Source: an uncultured Arachnia sp.
GTDB lineage: Bacteria; Actinomycetota; Actinomycetes; Propionibacteriales; Propionibacteriaceae
Direction of reading: 5' to 3'
Assembly (NCBI GenBank): GCA_947493995.1
Contig: CANLTJ010000003.1
Location: forward strand, 379,110 to 443,109
Length of the DNA stretch: 64,000 nt
Numbering within the stretch: the stretch's first letter is position 1; the number at the start of each line of letters is the position of its first letter. The position numbers were made by a program, and so were the translations under genes. The notes under the pieces were generated by a model that did not search any database, had not been told where the DNA came from, and was given only the letters and a program-made list of their open reading frames with translations. Positions 50,640 to 58,585 of this stretch are shown one piece after another.

Positions 50640-51284
50640 TCAGGTGGTCTCGAACGGCAGAGGCTCGGGCGACAGCGTCGCCTTGGCACGCGTGGCCGTC
50701 ATGCGACGACGGTGATGAGCCCGGCACAGCACCTCGTAGCGCACCTCGGCGCCACTTTCGGTGTCCCCCACCACCACCTGTGAGCCCTCGGTCACCATCA
50801 ACCCGTTGACGGTGCGGGCATTGTGGGTGCCTTTGGCGGAGCACCAACACAGGGGGCCGAGCGGCAGCGTCTCCGTGCGATCGGCGAGCTCAATGAGGCG
50901 CTGGGATCCCGGGAACAGCCGGGTCCGAAAATCGGCGAGAATTCCGAATGCGTACACATCCAGCTGCAGCTCGTCGACGATGCGTGCCAGTTCCTCAATG
51001 TGCTGGCCCGTGTAGAACTGCACCTCGTCGCACACCAGATAGTCCACGCGCTTGCCGCCGGTCAGCTCAGCGATGGTGTAGCGCCAGAAGTCGAAGTCCT
51101 CAGTCACCTCCAACGCTGAGGCTGACAGACCCAGGCGGGAGGTGACACTGGGAGTGCCGGAGCGATCCTGCGAGGTGAACAGGCGTCCCTGGCGTCCATG
51201 GGTGGACTGTGTGTGGTGGAACTGGAGCGCAAGCGTCGACTTCCCGCAATCCATGGGTCCGGTGTGAAAAACAAGCTCAGCCAC
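50640..51284 (-). CDS. tdk: Thymidine kinase (type II)
   Basis: 214 residues from GTG 51284, after GAGGGGGAC. Walker A in HTGPMDCGKSTLAL (usual form GPMFSGKST), Walker B in VDYLVCDEVQF, and zinc cysteines CWCSAKG and VLCRAHHRRR. It phosphorylates thymidine for salvage. The start overlaps the glycosyltransferase stop by 8 bases; it is the last gene of a four-gene operon. Confidence 0.93.
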   Translation of the reverse strand: MAELVFHTGPMDCGKSTLALQFHHTQSTHGRQGRLFTSQDRSGTPSVTSRLGLSASALEVTEDFDFWRYTIAELTGGKRVDYLVCDEVQFYTGQHIEELARIVDELQLDVYAFGILADFRTRLFPGSQRLIELADRTETLPLGPLCWCSAKGTHNARTVNGLMVTEGSQVVVGDTESGAEVRYEVLCRAHHRRRMTATRAKATLSPEPLPFETT

Positions 51285-52524
51285 TTCTGTCCCCCTCGTC
51301 GCCACCTGTACGCATGACGGATTCGTAGACAGCGACAAAACGCTCGGCCATGCGCTCTGCGCTGAGCGACGGTAGCAGGACAGGGGTGGCAGCTGCCAGC
51401 CGCTGGCGCAGAGCGGGATCACACATTTCCCGGATGCCGTGGGCAAAAGAGGCGATGTCCGGTCCCGTGAGATGGGACGTGTCCTCGGACAGCCCAACCG
51501 TTAGTCGGTCGTCGCAGTAGAGCACCGGCAGACCGGCCGCCACCGCTTCCATGATGACGAGCCCCTGCGAATCGAACCGATAGCTGCTGAGGGCGAGGAC
51601 ATCAGCGTTGCGCAACTCCGCCGCGATGGCTTCGAGGGAATCCAGGTGCCCTCGGAAGTCGATGCGGGGGTCGTCCTCGGCCAGAGCGCGCAACGCTTTG
51701 CGTTGGTCGCCGTCACCAACAATGACGAGTTCGGCATTCGGCTCATCAACACTGCGAAACGCCTTGATCAGGACGTCCAGACGTTTCTCCTTGGCAAGTC
51801 GACCGACCGACAGGAACCTGACCCTGTCATCTCGTCGCGTCCGTTCCGCTGCATCGATGGCCTGCTTCATGCGTTCGTTGTAGCCGGTGGGGACCACGAA
51901 GCCATTCAGCTCCTGTCCGGCGGCCTCGTCAATGAGATCCAGCATGAAGGGGGAGGGAACGGTGTGGGCATCCACTTTCCCCGCCAGATCCGCGAAAGAG
52001 GCCCAGTCCATGCGCGCCGCGAGTCCCCCGGTCTCGTGCTCACGCGGCGGTAGTCGGGATCGGGTGGGCCGACGATCCGCCGCCGAGGTCAGCACGGGGT
52101 TGATCAGGAACTGGTAGGACAGGGTGCCCCAGATGGCGCTCCTCACACTCCGGTGCGTGCCCGCGATGTTGGCGTGGAACGTGTGGATGTGCGGGATGCT
52201 CTGCAGTCTCGCGATCTTCGCCGCCAGGATCAGAGCACCTCTGTCGGTCTGGGAATGGATCACGTCGAAGGCGGCGCAGTCGCTGATCAGCTGGGCCCGA
52301 CGATGGGAGAAGTGCAGGACGCTGAGGTGGGATGCGGTGCCCTCGATGTAGAGGGTGGGGCATTCGATGGTGCGGCAGCCCCGTGGCTTCTGGAGATGGC
52401 GGTCCGGCGCGATGAGGGTCACCTCGTGACCCAGCTGGATCAGCTTCTCCAACTGCGTCTCGACTGAGCGTCCAACTCCTCCGGAGGAGGGATAGAAGTC
52501 GTCCAGGACGAGAGCGATTCTCAT
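51277..52524 (-). CDS. GT4-family glycosyltransferase
   Basis: 415 residues. GT-B fold: N-terminal VLDDFYPSSGGVGRSVETQLEKL, HIHTFHANIAGTHR, C-terminal FLSVGRLAKEKRLDVLIKAF and the sugar-nucleotide loop SSYRFDSQGLVIMEAVAAGLP. Acceptor and sugar unknown; the style suggests mannosyl- or glucosyl-transfer to a lipid or glycan. It overlaps both neighbours by a few bases. Confidence 0.85.
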   Translation of the reverse strand: MRIALVLDDFYPSSGGVGRSVETQLEKLIQLGHEVTLIAPDRHLQKPRGCRTIECPTLYIEGTASHLSVLHFSHRRAQLISDCAAFDVIHSQTDRGALILAAKIARLQSIPHIHTFHANIAGTHRSVRSAIWGTLSYQFLINPVLTSAADRRPTRSRLPPREHETGGLAARMDWASFADLAGKVDAHTVPSPFMLDLIDEAAGQELNGFVVPTGYNERMKQAIDAAERTRRDDRVRFLSVGRLAKEKRLDVLIKAFRSVDEPNAELVIVGDGDQRKALRALAEDDPRIDFRGHLDSLEAIAAELRNADVLALSSYRFDSQGLVIMEAVAAGLPVLYCDDRLTVGLSEDTSHLTGPDIASFAHGIREMCDPALRQRLAAATPVLLPSLSAERMAERFVAVYESVMRTGGDEGDRSG

Positions 52525-53642
52525 CGAGGATCGAAGCTGAACAGCGGAACCACCATCTCCTGGTGCGTCAGTGAGCCGTGCATCCCCCTGAGCGAAAACT
52601 CTCCGGGGAAGGTCGTCGTCATGACCCCCCAGTCCTCAGTCATGGCCACCAGCACGTCACCGATGCGGGGCACCACTCGGCGCTTCACCGTCGGCCCGAA
52701 CCAGCCCGCATCCAACGCCTGGCTGCGGGTGACCACCCGAGCCCTCTCCCCCAGGAACTCTCCCCAGGAGGCGGCCACCCGTGCGGGGTCGTCGCAGTAC
52801 AGTTGGCGGAACCGCGCCTCACCTCCGATGTGACGGCAGCCACCCAGGGCAGCCTCGTCCTGGGCGACGATCTTGTGGTCGTTGGGCACATTGACCATGC
52901 CGTGGTCCCCGGTGACGAGCAGGCAGGTGTCGGCTGGGAGCTGCGCCGCGAGTTCCACCACCGTGTCGTCGATCTGGACGAGGCGCTCGAGCCACTGCCA
53001 CGAGCCGATCCCGTGACCGTGCCCGTCGTGGTCCAGCATGCGTTCGTAGCAGTAGACGACGCGGTTCGTCGCCAACGACTGGTGCACGAGGTCGATGAAG
53101 TGCTCACGGTTCCCCTCACTCGTGACCCCGAGGTGGTCCGTGCCTCCGAAGGCGAGCTGTGTCAGCGCGCTCTCGGCGAAGCGCGCCAAGGACACTGTGC
53201 CGCTCGAGATGCCCGTGGTCGTCATCCGTTGGAACGTCGTGTCGTGACAGCGGAACGACGCCACATCCGTTGGTCCGCCCTGCCAGGTCAGCGCGTTGAG
53301 GAGGCGATCCTGATCGGGATCCAGGAACGTGTAGCCCACCACTCCGTGCTGGCCAGGTGGTGTCCCGCACCCCAGGCTGGTCAGTGAGGTGGCGGTGGTG
53401 GATGGCACGGAGCAGGTGAGGGCTGTCGCGGAGGGCAACCGTTCCCCGAGGGTGTCGGCATGGTCGGCGTGAGCCTCCAGCGGGTACCACCCCAATCCGT
53501 CGACGAGAAAAAGGACGTAGCGACTGGCGCGGGGGATCTGCAGACTTGGCGTGTCGCCCACCAGCCGGGCTTCGATGCTCGGAAGCAGGTTGCTGAGCGA
53601 CGCGCCGCCGTAGCTGGGCAGGATGAAGCCCTGCTCCATCAA
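52521..53642 (-). CDS. Alkaline-phosphatase-superfamily phosphodiesterase
   Basis: 373 residues. Nucleotide pyrophosphatase/phosphodiesterase type: metal Asp in YVLFLVDGLGW, nucleophile Thr in VPSTTATSLTSLGCG, TGDHGMVNVP with the later Asp-His, and C-terminal LRGMHGSLTHQEMVVPLF. No signal peptide, so probably cytoplasmic or membrane-associated. The substrate is unknown. It overlaps DUF5998 and the GT4 gene by 4 bases each. Confidence 0.87.
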   Translation of the reverse strand: MMEQGFILPSYGGASLSNLLPSIEARLVGDTPSLQIPRASRYVLFLVDGLGWYPLEAHADHADTLGERLPSATALTCSVPSTTATSLTSLGCGTPPGQHGVVGYTFLDPDQDRLLNALTWQGGPTDVASFRCHDTTFQRMTTTGISSGTVSLARFAESALTQLAFGGTDHLGVTSEGNREHFIDLVHQSLATNRVVYCYERMLDHDGHGHGIGSWQWLERLVQIDDTVVELAAQLPADTCLLVTGDHGMVNVPNDHKIVAQDEAALGGCRHIGGEARFRQLYCDDPARVAASWGEFLGERARVVTRSQALDAGWFGPTVKRRVVPRIGDVLVAMTEDWGVMTTTFPGEFSLRGMHGSLTHQEMVVPLFSFDPR

Positions 53643-54217
53643 CCCACCCGGGACTGCAGGAGCGCGCCGAAGTCGAGCAGACGGCGCGTGTTGGAGTCAC
53701 CGTCCCCCACGGGACTCATGCGCACTGTGAGGTCATTGGGGACTTGCATGCCGGTCCAGCCATGGTCAGCCTCGCAGGACGGGTCCTCGCACGCTGCGGG
53801 CCCCAGGTCCAGGCGGCGAGCCGCCCCCCAGACGAGCGTCAGCCACGTCTCCACCACCTCGGATTCCGCACCGAAGGACTGGGGCTTGCTGACTGACCGG
53901 GTGACCACGACGGAGTCGATGGCGCGCAGCGCCACCACTTCGGACGTGGTGAGTGCACGGTCGCTCGCCCCGTCGTCACCGTCGTCGGTGTGGCAGATGA
54001 GCAGCCGTCGCTCCGTCAGCACAAGTACGGTGATGTGACGCTGCACCTCGTGCCCGGCGAAGGTGGCCTCGTGGTGCACCAGGTGGCCGACGACACTCTG
54101 GTCCCCGAGCCCGGCCGCGATGGTGTCGATCACCAGTTCCGGATAGAAACCGCACTCCGATATCTGGTCGACGAGGTCGGCTGGCAGCAGTGTGGATGTC
54201 TGGTGCGGATGCTTCAC
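53639..54217 (-). CDS. DUF5998 family protein
   Basis: 192 residues. N-terminal LPADLVDQISECGFYPELVIDTIAAGLG, then HHEATFAGHEVQRHITVLVLTERRLLICHTDD, typical of DUF5998. No catalytic site known. First gene of an operon with phosphatase, GT4 and thymidine kinase; the pairing with the phosphatase is frequent in actinobacteria. Confidence 0.85.
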   Translation of the reverse strand: MKHPHQTSTLLPADLVDQISECGFYPELVIDTIAAGLGDQSVVGHLVHHEATFAGHEVQRHITVLVLTERRLLICHTDDGDDGASDRALTTSEVVALRAIDSVVVTRSVSKPQSFGAESEVVETWLTLVWGAARRLDLGPAACEDPSCEADHGWTGMQVPNDLTVRMSPVGDGDSNTRRLLDFGALLQSRVG

Positions 54218-54241
54218 ACGGCAAGTCTTTCACGATTGCCC

Positions 54242-54247
54242 TAAATT
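54242..54247 (+). promoter_or_regulatory. Leaderless -10 element (TAAATT) for the App1-type gene
   Basis: TAAATT, 7 nt, ATG 54255. Confidence 0.45.
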
Positions 54248-54254
54248 GTGGGTT

Positions 54255-55280
54255 ATGAAGTCCCGCCCCTTCTTTGCTGCCCGCGTCGAGGACCGCATCA
54301 ACGCGATGACCACCAAACTGCTGTCGCGGCGAGGCTGGCAACAAGCCGTCGTCGGCTACACCGGCTTCGGCACCCCCGAGCAGGTACGGGTGCTCGCCAG
54401 GATTGTGCTCAAACCGCCCAGCGAGCTCGGAATCGTTCGGGCTGCCACCGAACTGATGCACCAGCGCGGGTGGCGCAACTTCATCTCCACCCCGTTACCC
54501 GAGGGTGAAGCCTGGATCACCGTGGGTGAGGAGCCCCTTCTCGTGTCAGCCGACCGTGGGGGCTACATCGATGTTCGGGTGAAGAACCCAGGGCTGGCCC
54601 CCGGCTGGCACACGATCGAAGTGGCCACCACCACCGGCGCCTCCACTGGCGTCGAGGTGCAGATCATCGATTCCGATGAGACCTTCGGCATCGTGAGCGA
54701 CATCGACGACACCATCTTGTCCACGTGGCTGCCCAGGCCGCTCCTGGCGGCATGGAACTCGCTCTTCCTGACGGAGCAGGCACGCCAGGCGGTGCCCGGC
54801 ATGGCGCGGCTGTACCAACAGCTGCTGGCCGACCATCCGGGGGCACCGGTGATCTACGTCTCCACCGGCGCCTGGAACACCTACCCCATGGTTCAGCGTT
54901 TCCTCGCCCGCCACGGCGTTCCGAAGGGTGCGCTGCTCCTGACGGACTGGGGCCCCACCAACACTGGCTGGTTCCGCAAAGGCCCCGACCACAAGCGCAC
55001 GTGTCTGCGTGAGCTGGCCAGGGATCTGCCCAACATCTCGTGGGTGCTGGTGGGCGACGATGGACAGCATGATCCGGATCTCTACGGCGAGTTCGCCACT
55101 TTGCAGCCCGAGCACGTGCGCGCCCGTGCCATCAGGCAACTCAGCAGGGGGGAGCACGTGTTGGCGGGCACCATCCAGTTCGACCAGACTGATCCCGAAC
55201 GGTGGGTCCCGGAAGCCGCGCCCGAGGTGCGGGCGCCCGACGGCGATGGCCTGGCGGATAAGCTGCGCACGATCCTCTGA
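54255..55280 (+). CDS. App1-type phosphatidate phosphatase (DUF2183)
   Basis: 341 residues from ATG 54255. N-terminal beta domain (VVGYTGFGTPEQVRVLARIVL), then HAD-like motif DIDDTILST (DxDxT), GAPVIYVSTGAWN and LVGDDGQHDPDLY. Matches the COG4850/App1 family; yeast App1 dephosphorylates phosphatidate. The bacterial substrate is unknown. It is divergent from DUF5998. Confidence 0.9.
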   Translation: MKSRPFFAARVEDRINAMTTKLLSRRGWQQAVVGYTGFGTPEQVRVLARIVLKPPSELGIVRAATELMHQRGWRNFISTPLPEGEAWITVGEEPLLVSADRGGYIDVRVKNPGLAPGWHTIEVATTTGASTGVEVQIIDSDETFGIVSDIDDTILSTWLPRPLLAAWNSLFLTEQARQAVPGMARLYQQLLADHPGAPVIYVSTGAWNTYPMVQRFLARHGVPKGALLLTDWGPTNTGWFRKGPDHKRTCLRELARDLPNISWVLVGDDGQHDPDLYGEFATLQPEHVRARAIRQLSRGEHVLAGTIQFDQTDPERWVPEAAPEVRAPDGDGLADKLRTIL

Positions 55281-55332
55281 GACCAGGATCACTTTCTGAA
55301 TCTGACGAGCACCCCAGGGGGTACGGGCACCG

Positions 55333-57915
55333 ATGGCCAAGAGCAGGACCGAGGATGTCGTCTTCGAGGAGAACATCCTTGACGTGGACGTCACCTCCGA
55401 GATGGAAGCCAGCTTCCTGGAATACGCCTACTCCGTCATCTACTCCCGGGCTCTGCCCGATGCCCGCGACGGGTTGAAGCCGGTCCAGCGTCGCATCCTC
55501 TACTCCATGGACGAAATGGGGGTCCGGCCGGACCGCGGTCACGTCAAGTGCGCCCGTGTGGTGGGTCAGGTCATGGGTGTCCTGCATCCCCACGGTGACA
55601 CCGCCATCTACGACGCCCTGGTGCGCATGGGACAGCACTGGGCCGTGCGCCTGCCGCTGATCGACGCGCACGGAAACTTCGGTTCGCTCGACGCGGGGCC
55701 GGCCGCCATGCGCTACACCGAATGCCGCATGGCGCCGTCCGCCCGGGCCATGACGGCAGGGTTGGACGAGGACACCGTCGACTTCCAGCCGAACTACGAC
55801 GGCAAGGAGACTGAACCCGCCGTTCTCCCGGCCGCCTTCCCGAACTTGTTGGTCAACGGCGCCGCTGGCATCGCCGTGGGCATGGCCACCAACATTGCGC
55901 CCCACAACCTTGTCGAGGTGGTGGCCGCGCTCAAGCAGCTGTTGGTCAACCCGGAGGTGGAGCTCGACGACCTGATGCGGTTCCTGCCAGGGCCCGACTT
56001 CCCCACGGGCGGCAAGATCATCGGGCTGGACGGTGTGCGGGAGGCCTACGCCACAGGGCGTGGCAGTTTCAAGGTGCGGGCCGCCACCCGGATCGAGAAG
56101 GTCTCGCCCAGACGACAGGGCATCGTCGTCACGGCGCTGCCCTACATGGTGGGCCCAGAGAAGATCATCGAGCAGATCAAGAAGGGTGTGGGCGAGAAGA
56201 AGCTCACCGGCATCGCCGACGTCAAGGACCTCACCGACCTGGCGCACGGCACCCGTCTCGTCATCGAGGTCAAGAACGGCATCAATCCCGAGGCCCTGCT
56301 CGAGCAGCTCTTCAAAGTGACGAAGCTGGAGGACACGTTCGCGATCAACGCCGTCGCTCTCGTTGACGGACAACCCCGCACCCTGACGCTGGTGGAGTTG
56401 CTGCAGGTGTACCTGGAGCACCGGATCGAGGTGACGTTGCGGCGCACCCGGTTCCAGCTCGGCAGGGCCGCCGACCGGCTGCATCTGGTGCGGGGTCTGA
56501 TGCTGGCCATCGCCGACATCGACGATGTGATCGCCATCATCCGCAGCTCCGAGGACGCCGCCGAGGCGCGGGAGCGGCTGATCGGCGCCTTCGACCTGGA
56601 TGAGGTCCAGGCCAACTGGATCCTCGACATGCAGCTGCGCCGCCTCACGAAGTACTCCACCATCGAACTGGAGAAGGAGTCGACGGAGCTGCAGGAGCGC
56701 ATCTCAAAACTGCAGGCCATTCTCGACGACGACGGCGTGCTTCGCTCAGTGGTGACCAGCGAGCTTGACGACGTCGCCAAGCAGTTCGGGACGCCGCGCC
56801 GCACCATTCTGCTGTCCTCCGGTGGTCAGGTCTCGAAGGCCGCACAGCCGCTCGAAGTGCCGGATGACCCGTGCTGGATCCTGCTCTCGGGCACGGGGCT
56901 GGTGGCCCGCATGGAAGGCGACGAGGCGTTGCCCGCCACGGGTCCGCGAACCGCCCACGACGTCGTCGTCTCCGCCATCCGCACCACAGCACACGCCGAG
57001 TTCGGAGTGCTCACCAATCGTGGTCGACTTCTTCGCTGCCGCGCCATCGAGCTTCCCACCGTGCCGCCCACCGCCAACGCGCCCTCTCTCCAAGGTGGCT
57101 CACCGGTGACTGAGCTGTGGCCGTTGGAGCCCAATGAACGCGTCCTCGGGCTGGCCAGACTCGGGCCGGAGGCCTCAGGTCTCGCGCTCGGCACCCGTCG
57201 CGGCATTGTGAAACGCGTCGCGCCCGAGACACTGAACAAGGACTCCTGGGACATCATCCGCCTCGAGGACTCCGACGAAGTGGTGGGCGCCCTCGAGCTG
57301 GTGGATGACTCATTGCAGCTGGCCTTCATCACCACCGATGGGCAGCTGCTCCACTTCCCCGCCAGTGCTGTCCGCCCACAGGGCCGCTCCGGCGGTGGCG
57401 TGGCGGGAATCAAATTGTCACCCGGGGCGTCGGTGCTGTGGTTCGGTGTCACGGACCCTGAAACCGACGAGGTCGTCACCGTCTCCGGGTCCGGGTCGTC
57501 TCTGTTCGGAACGGAGGTCGGGGCCGCGAAGGTGACACCCATGAGCGCCTACCCCGCGAAGGGCAGGGCGACGGGAGGTGTGCGCTGCCACCGCTTCCTG
57601 AAGGGTGAGGATGCCCTCATCCTGGCCGCCATCGGCCGGGCCCCCGTCGTCGCCTCAGCCAGCAGCGGTTCGCCAGTGGAGCTTCCGGCCGCCACAGAAC
57701 GGCGTGACGGATCAGGCATCCTCGTCAACCAGCCCATCGCTGCACTGGCCTCCCGCGCGCACGGTCGGTACCGGACGGACGCCGTCGAGAGCAGCGGGGA
57801 CCGGACAGCGGGTTCGGACGAGGGTCCCGTGACAGCTCCGGTCCGCCGCACTCCGCGCCGGGAGACCGGCACCGACTCTGGACAGGACGCGCTGCCCGTG
57901 ACCGATGACCAGTAA
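55333..57915 (+). CDS. parC: DNA topoisomerase IV subunit A
   Basis: 860 residues. Winged-helix and tower domains with catalytic Tyr128 (AMRYTECRMA), quinolone-region HPHGDTAIYDALVRM, and a C-terminal beta-pinwheel whose GyrA-box is degenerate (PQGRSGGGVAGIKL, about residues 682-694), fitting decatenating topo IV rather than gyrase. A disordered tail of about 60 residues ends the protein. With the parE gene at 61697 in the same window it forms topoisomerase IV. Confidence 0.92.
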   Translation: MAKSRTEDVVFEENILDVDVTSEMEASFLEYAYSVIYSRALPDARDGLKPVQRRILYSMDEMGVRPDRGHVKCARVVGQVMGVLHPHGDTAIYDALVRMGQHWAVRLPLIDAHGNFGSLDAGPAAMRYTECRMAPSARAMTAGLDEDTVDFQPNYDGKETEPAVLPAAFPNLLVNGAAGIAVGMATNIAPHNLVEVVAALKQLLVNPEVELDDLMRFLPGPDFPTGGKIIGLDGVREAYATGRGSFKVRAATRIEKVSPRRQGIVVTALPYMVGPEKIIEQIKKGVGEKKLTGIADVKDLTDLAHGTRLVIEVKNGINPEALLEQLFKVTKLEDTFAINAVALVDGQPRTLTLVELLQVYLEHRIEVTLRRTRFQLGRAADRLHLVRGLMLAIADIDDVIAIIRSSEDAAEARERLIGAFDLDEVQANWILDMQLRRLTKYSTIELEKESTELQERISKLQAILDDDGVLRSVVTSELDDVAKQFGTPRRTILLSSGGQVSKAAQPLEVPDDPCWILLSGTGLVARMEGDEALPATGPRTAHDVVVSAIRTTAHAEFGVLTNRGRLLRCRAIELPTVPPTANAPSLQGGSPVTELWPLEPNERVLGLARLGPEASGLALGTRRGIVKRVAPETLNKDSWDIIRLEDSDEVVGALELVDDSLQLAFITTDGQLLHFPASAVRPQGRSGGGVAGIKLSPGASVLWFGVTDPETDEVVTVSGSGSSLFGTEVGAAKVTPMSAYPAKGRATGGVRCHRFLKGEDALILAAIGRAPVVASASSGSPVELPAATERRDGSGILVNQPIAALASRAHGRYRTDAVESSGDRTAGSDEGPVTAPVRRTPRRETGTDSGQDALPVTDDQ

Positions 57916-57940
57916 CCTGAGCCGACGACAAGGAGCGCTG

Positions 57941-58432
57941 ATGAGTTTTACCGATCTGCTGAAGGCCAATGCGGAGTACGCCGAGGACTTCGAACACGGA
58001 GGATTCGACGGGATTGCGCGTGCTGGAGTGGCCATTCTCACCTGCATGGATTCCCGCATCGAACCTCTGGCCATGGTGGGTCTGCGTATCGGGGAGGCCA
58101 AGATTCTTCGCTCCCCCGGCGGCCGGGTGTCGCCGTCGATGATGACGGGGCTGGCGCTGAGCGTCCAGCTGCTGAACGTGGACCGCATCCTGATCGTCCC
58201 GCACACCAGATGCGCCATGGCCGCCAACACCGATGAGGACATCCGGGCCACCATCTCGGAGCGCAGCGGACTGGACACGGCGTGGCTGGATTTCGGCACC
58301 ATTCAGGACCAGATGGAGCGCCTTCACCACGACGTCCGCGCCGTCCGCAACCATCCGCTCATCAAGGACCGCGCAGAGGTCGGTGGCTTCATGTACGACG
58401 TCGACACGGGCGTGCTGGAACAACTGGCCTGA
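57941..58432 (+). CDS. Beta-class carbonic anhydrase
   Basis: 163 residues from ATG 57941, after AAGGAG; 25 nt after parC. Zinc ligands in ILTCMDSRIEP (Cys, with the Asp-Arg dyad) and VPHTRCAMA (His, Cys). Short, soluble type of beta carbonic anhydrase similar to mycobacterial Rv1284. It interconverts CO2 and bicarbonate, which carboxylating propionibacterial metabolism needs. Confidence 0.93.
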   Translation: MSFTDLLKANAEYAEDFEHGGFDGIARAGVAILTCMDSRIEPLAMVGLRIGEAKILRSPGGRVSPSMMTGLALSVQLLNVDRILIVPHTRCAMAANTDEDIRATISERSGLDTAWLDFGTIQDQMERLHHDVRAVRNHPLIKDRAEVGGFMYDVDTGVLEQLA

Positions 58433-58442
58433 GTCGCGGAAA

Positions 58443-58519
58443 ACCACTGGTCCTCGCGCCACACCACCCGTATCGCGCTGCACCAGCGCTACATCACAGG
58501 TGCGGCGAGGACCAGTGGT
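58443..58519. repeat. Long palindrome with 15-bp perfect arms
   Basis: ACCACTGGTCCTCGC (58443-58457) and its exact complement (58505-58519), with more imperfect pairing inside and a small inner hairpin GCGCT/AGCGC. It begins 11 nt after the carbonic anhydrase stop, so it may be a terminator or a repetitive element. Confidence 0.7.
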
Positions 58520-58585
58520 CTGGCGATCGGCTCTGGCGCGCATCTCCAAGCCGGCGCGGAGCCATCACCCCGCATACTTGGACCC

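Noticed and set aside
55333..57915. Gyrase subunit A
   Set aside because: The GyrA-box is degenerate and a parE-like gene lies in the same window, which fits topoisomerase IV; the gyrase pair should be elsewhere.
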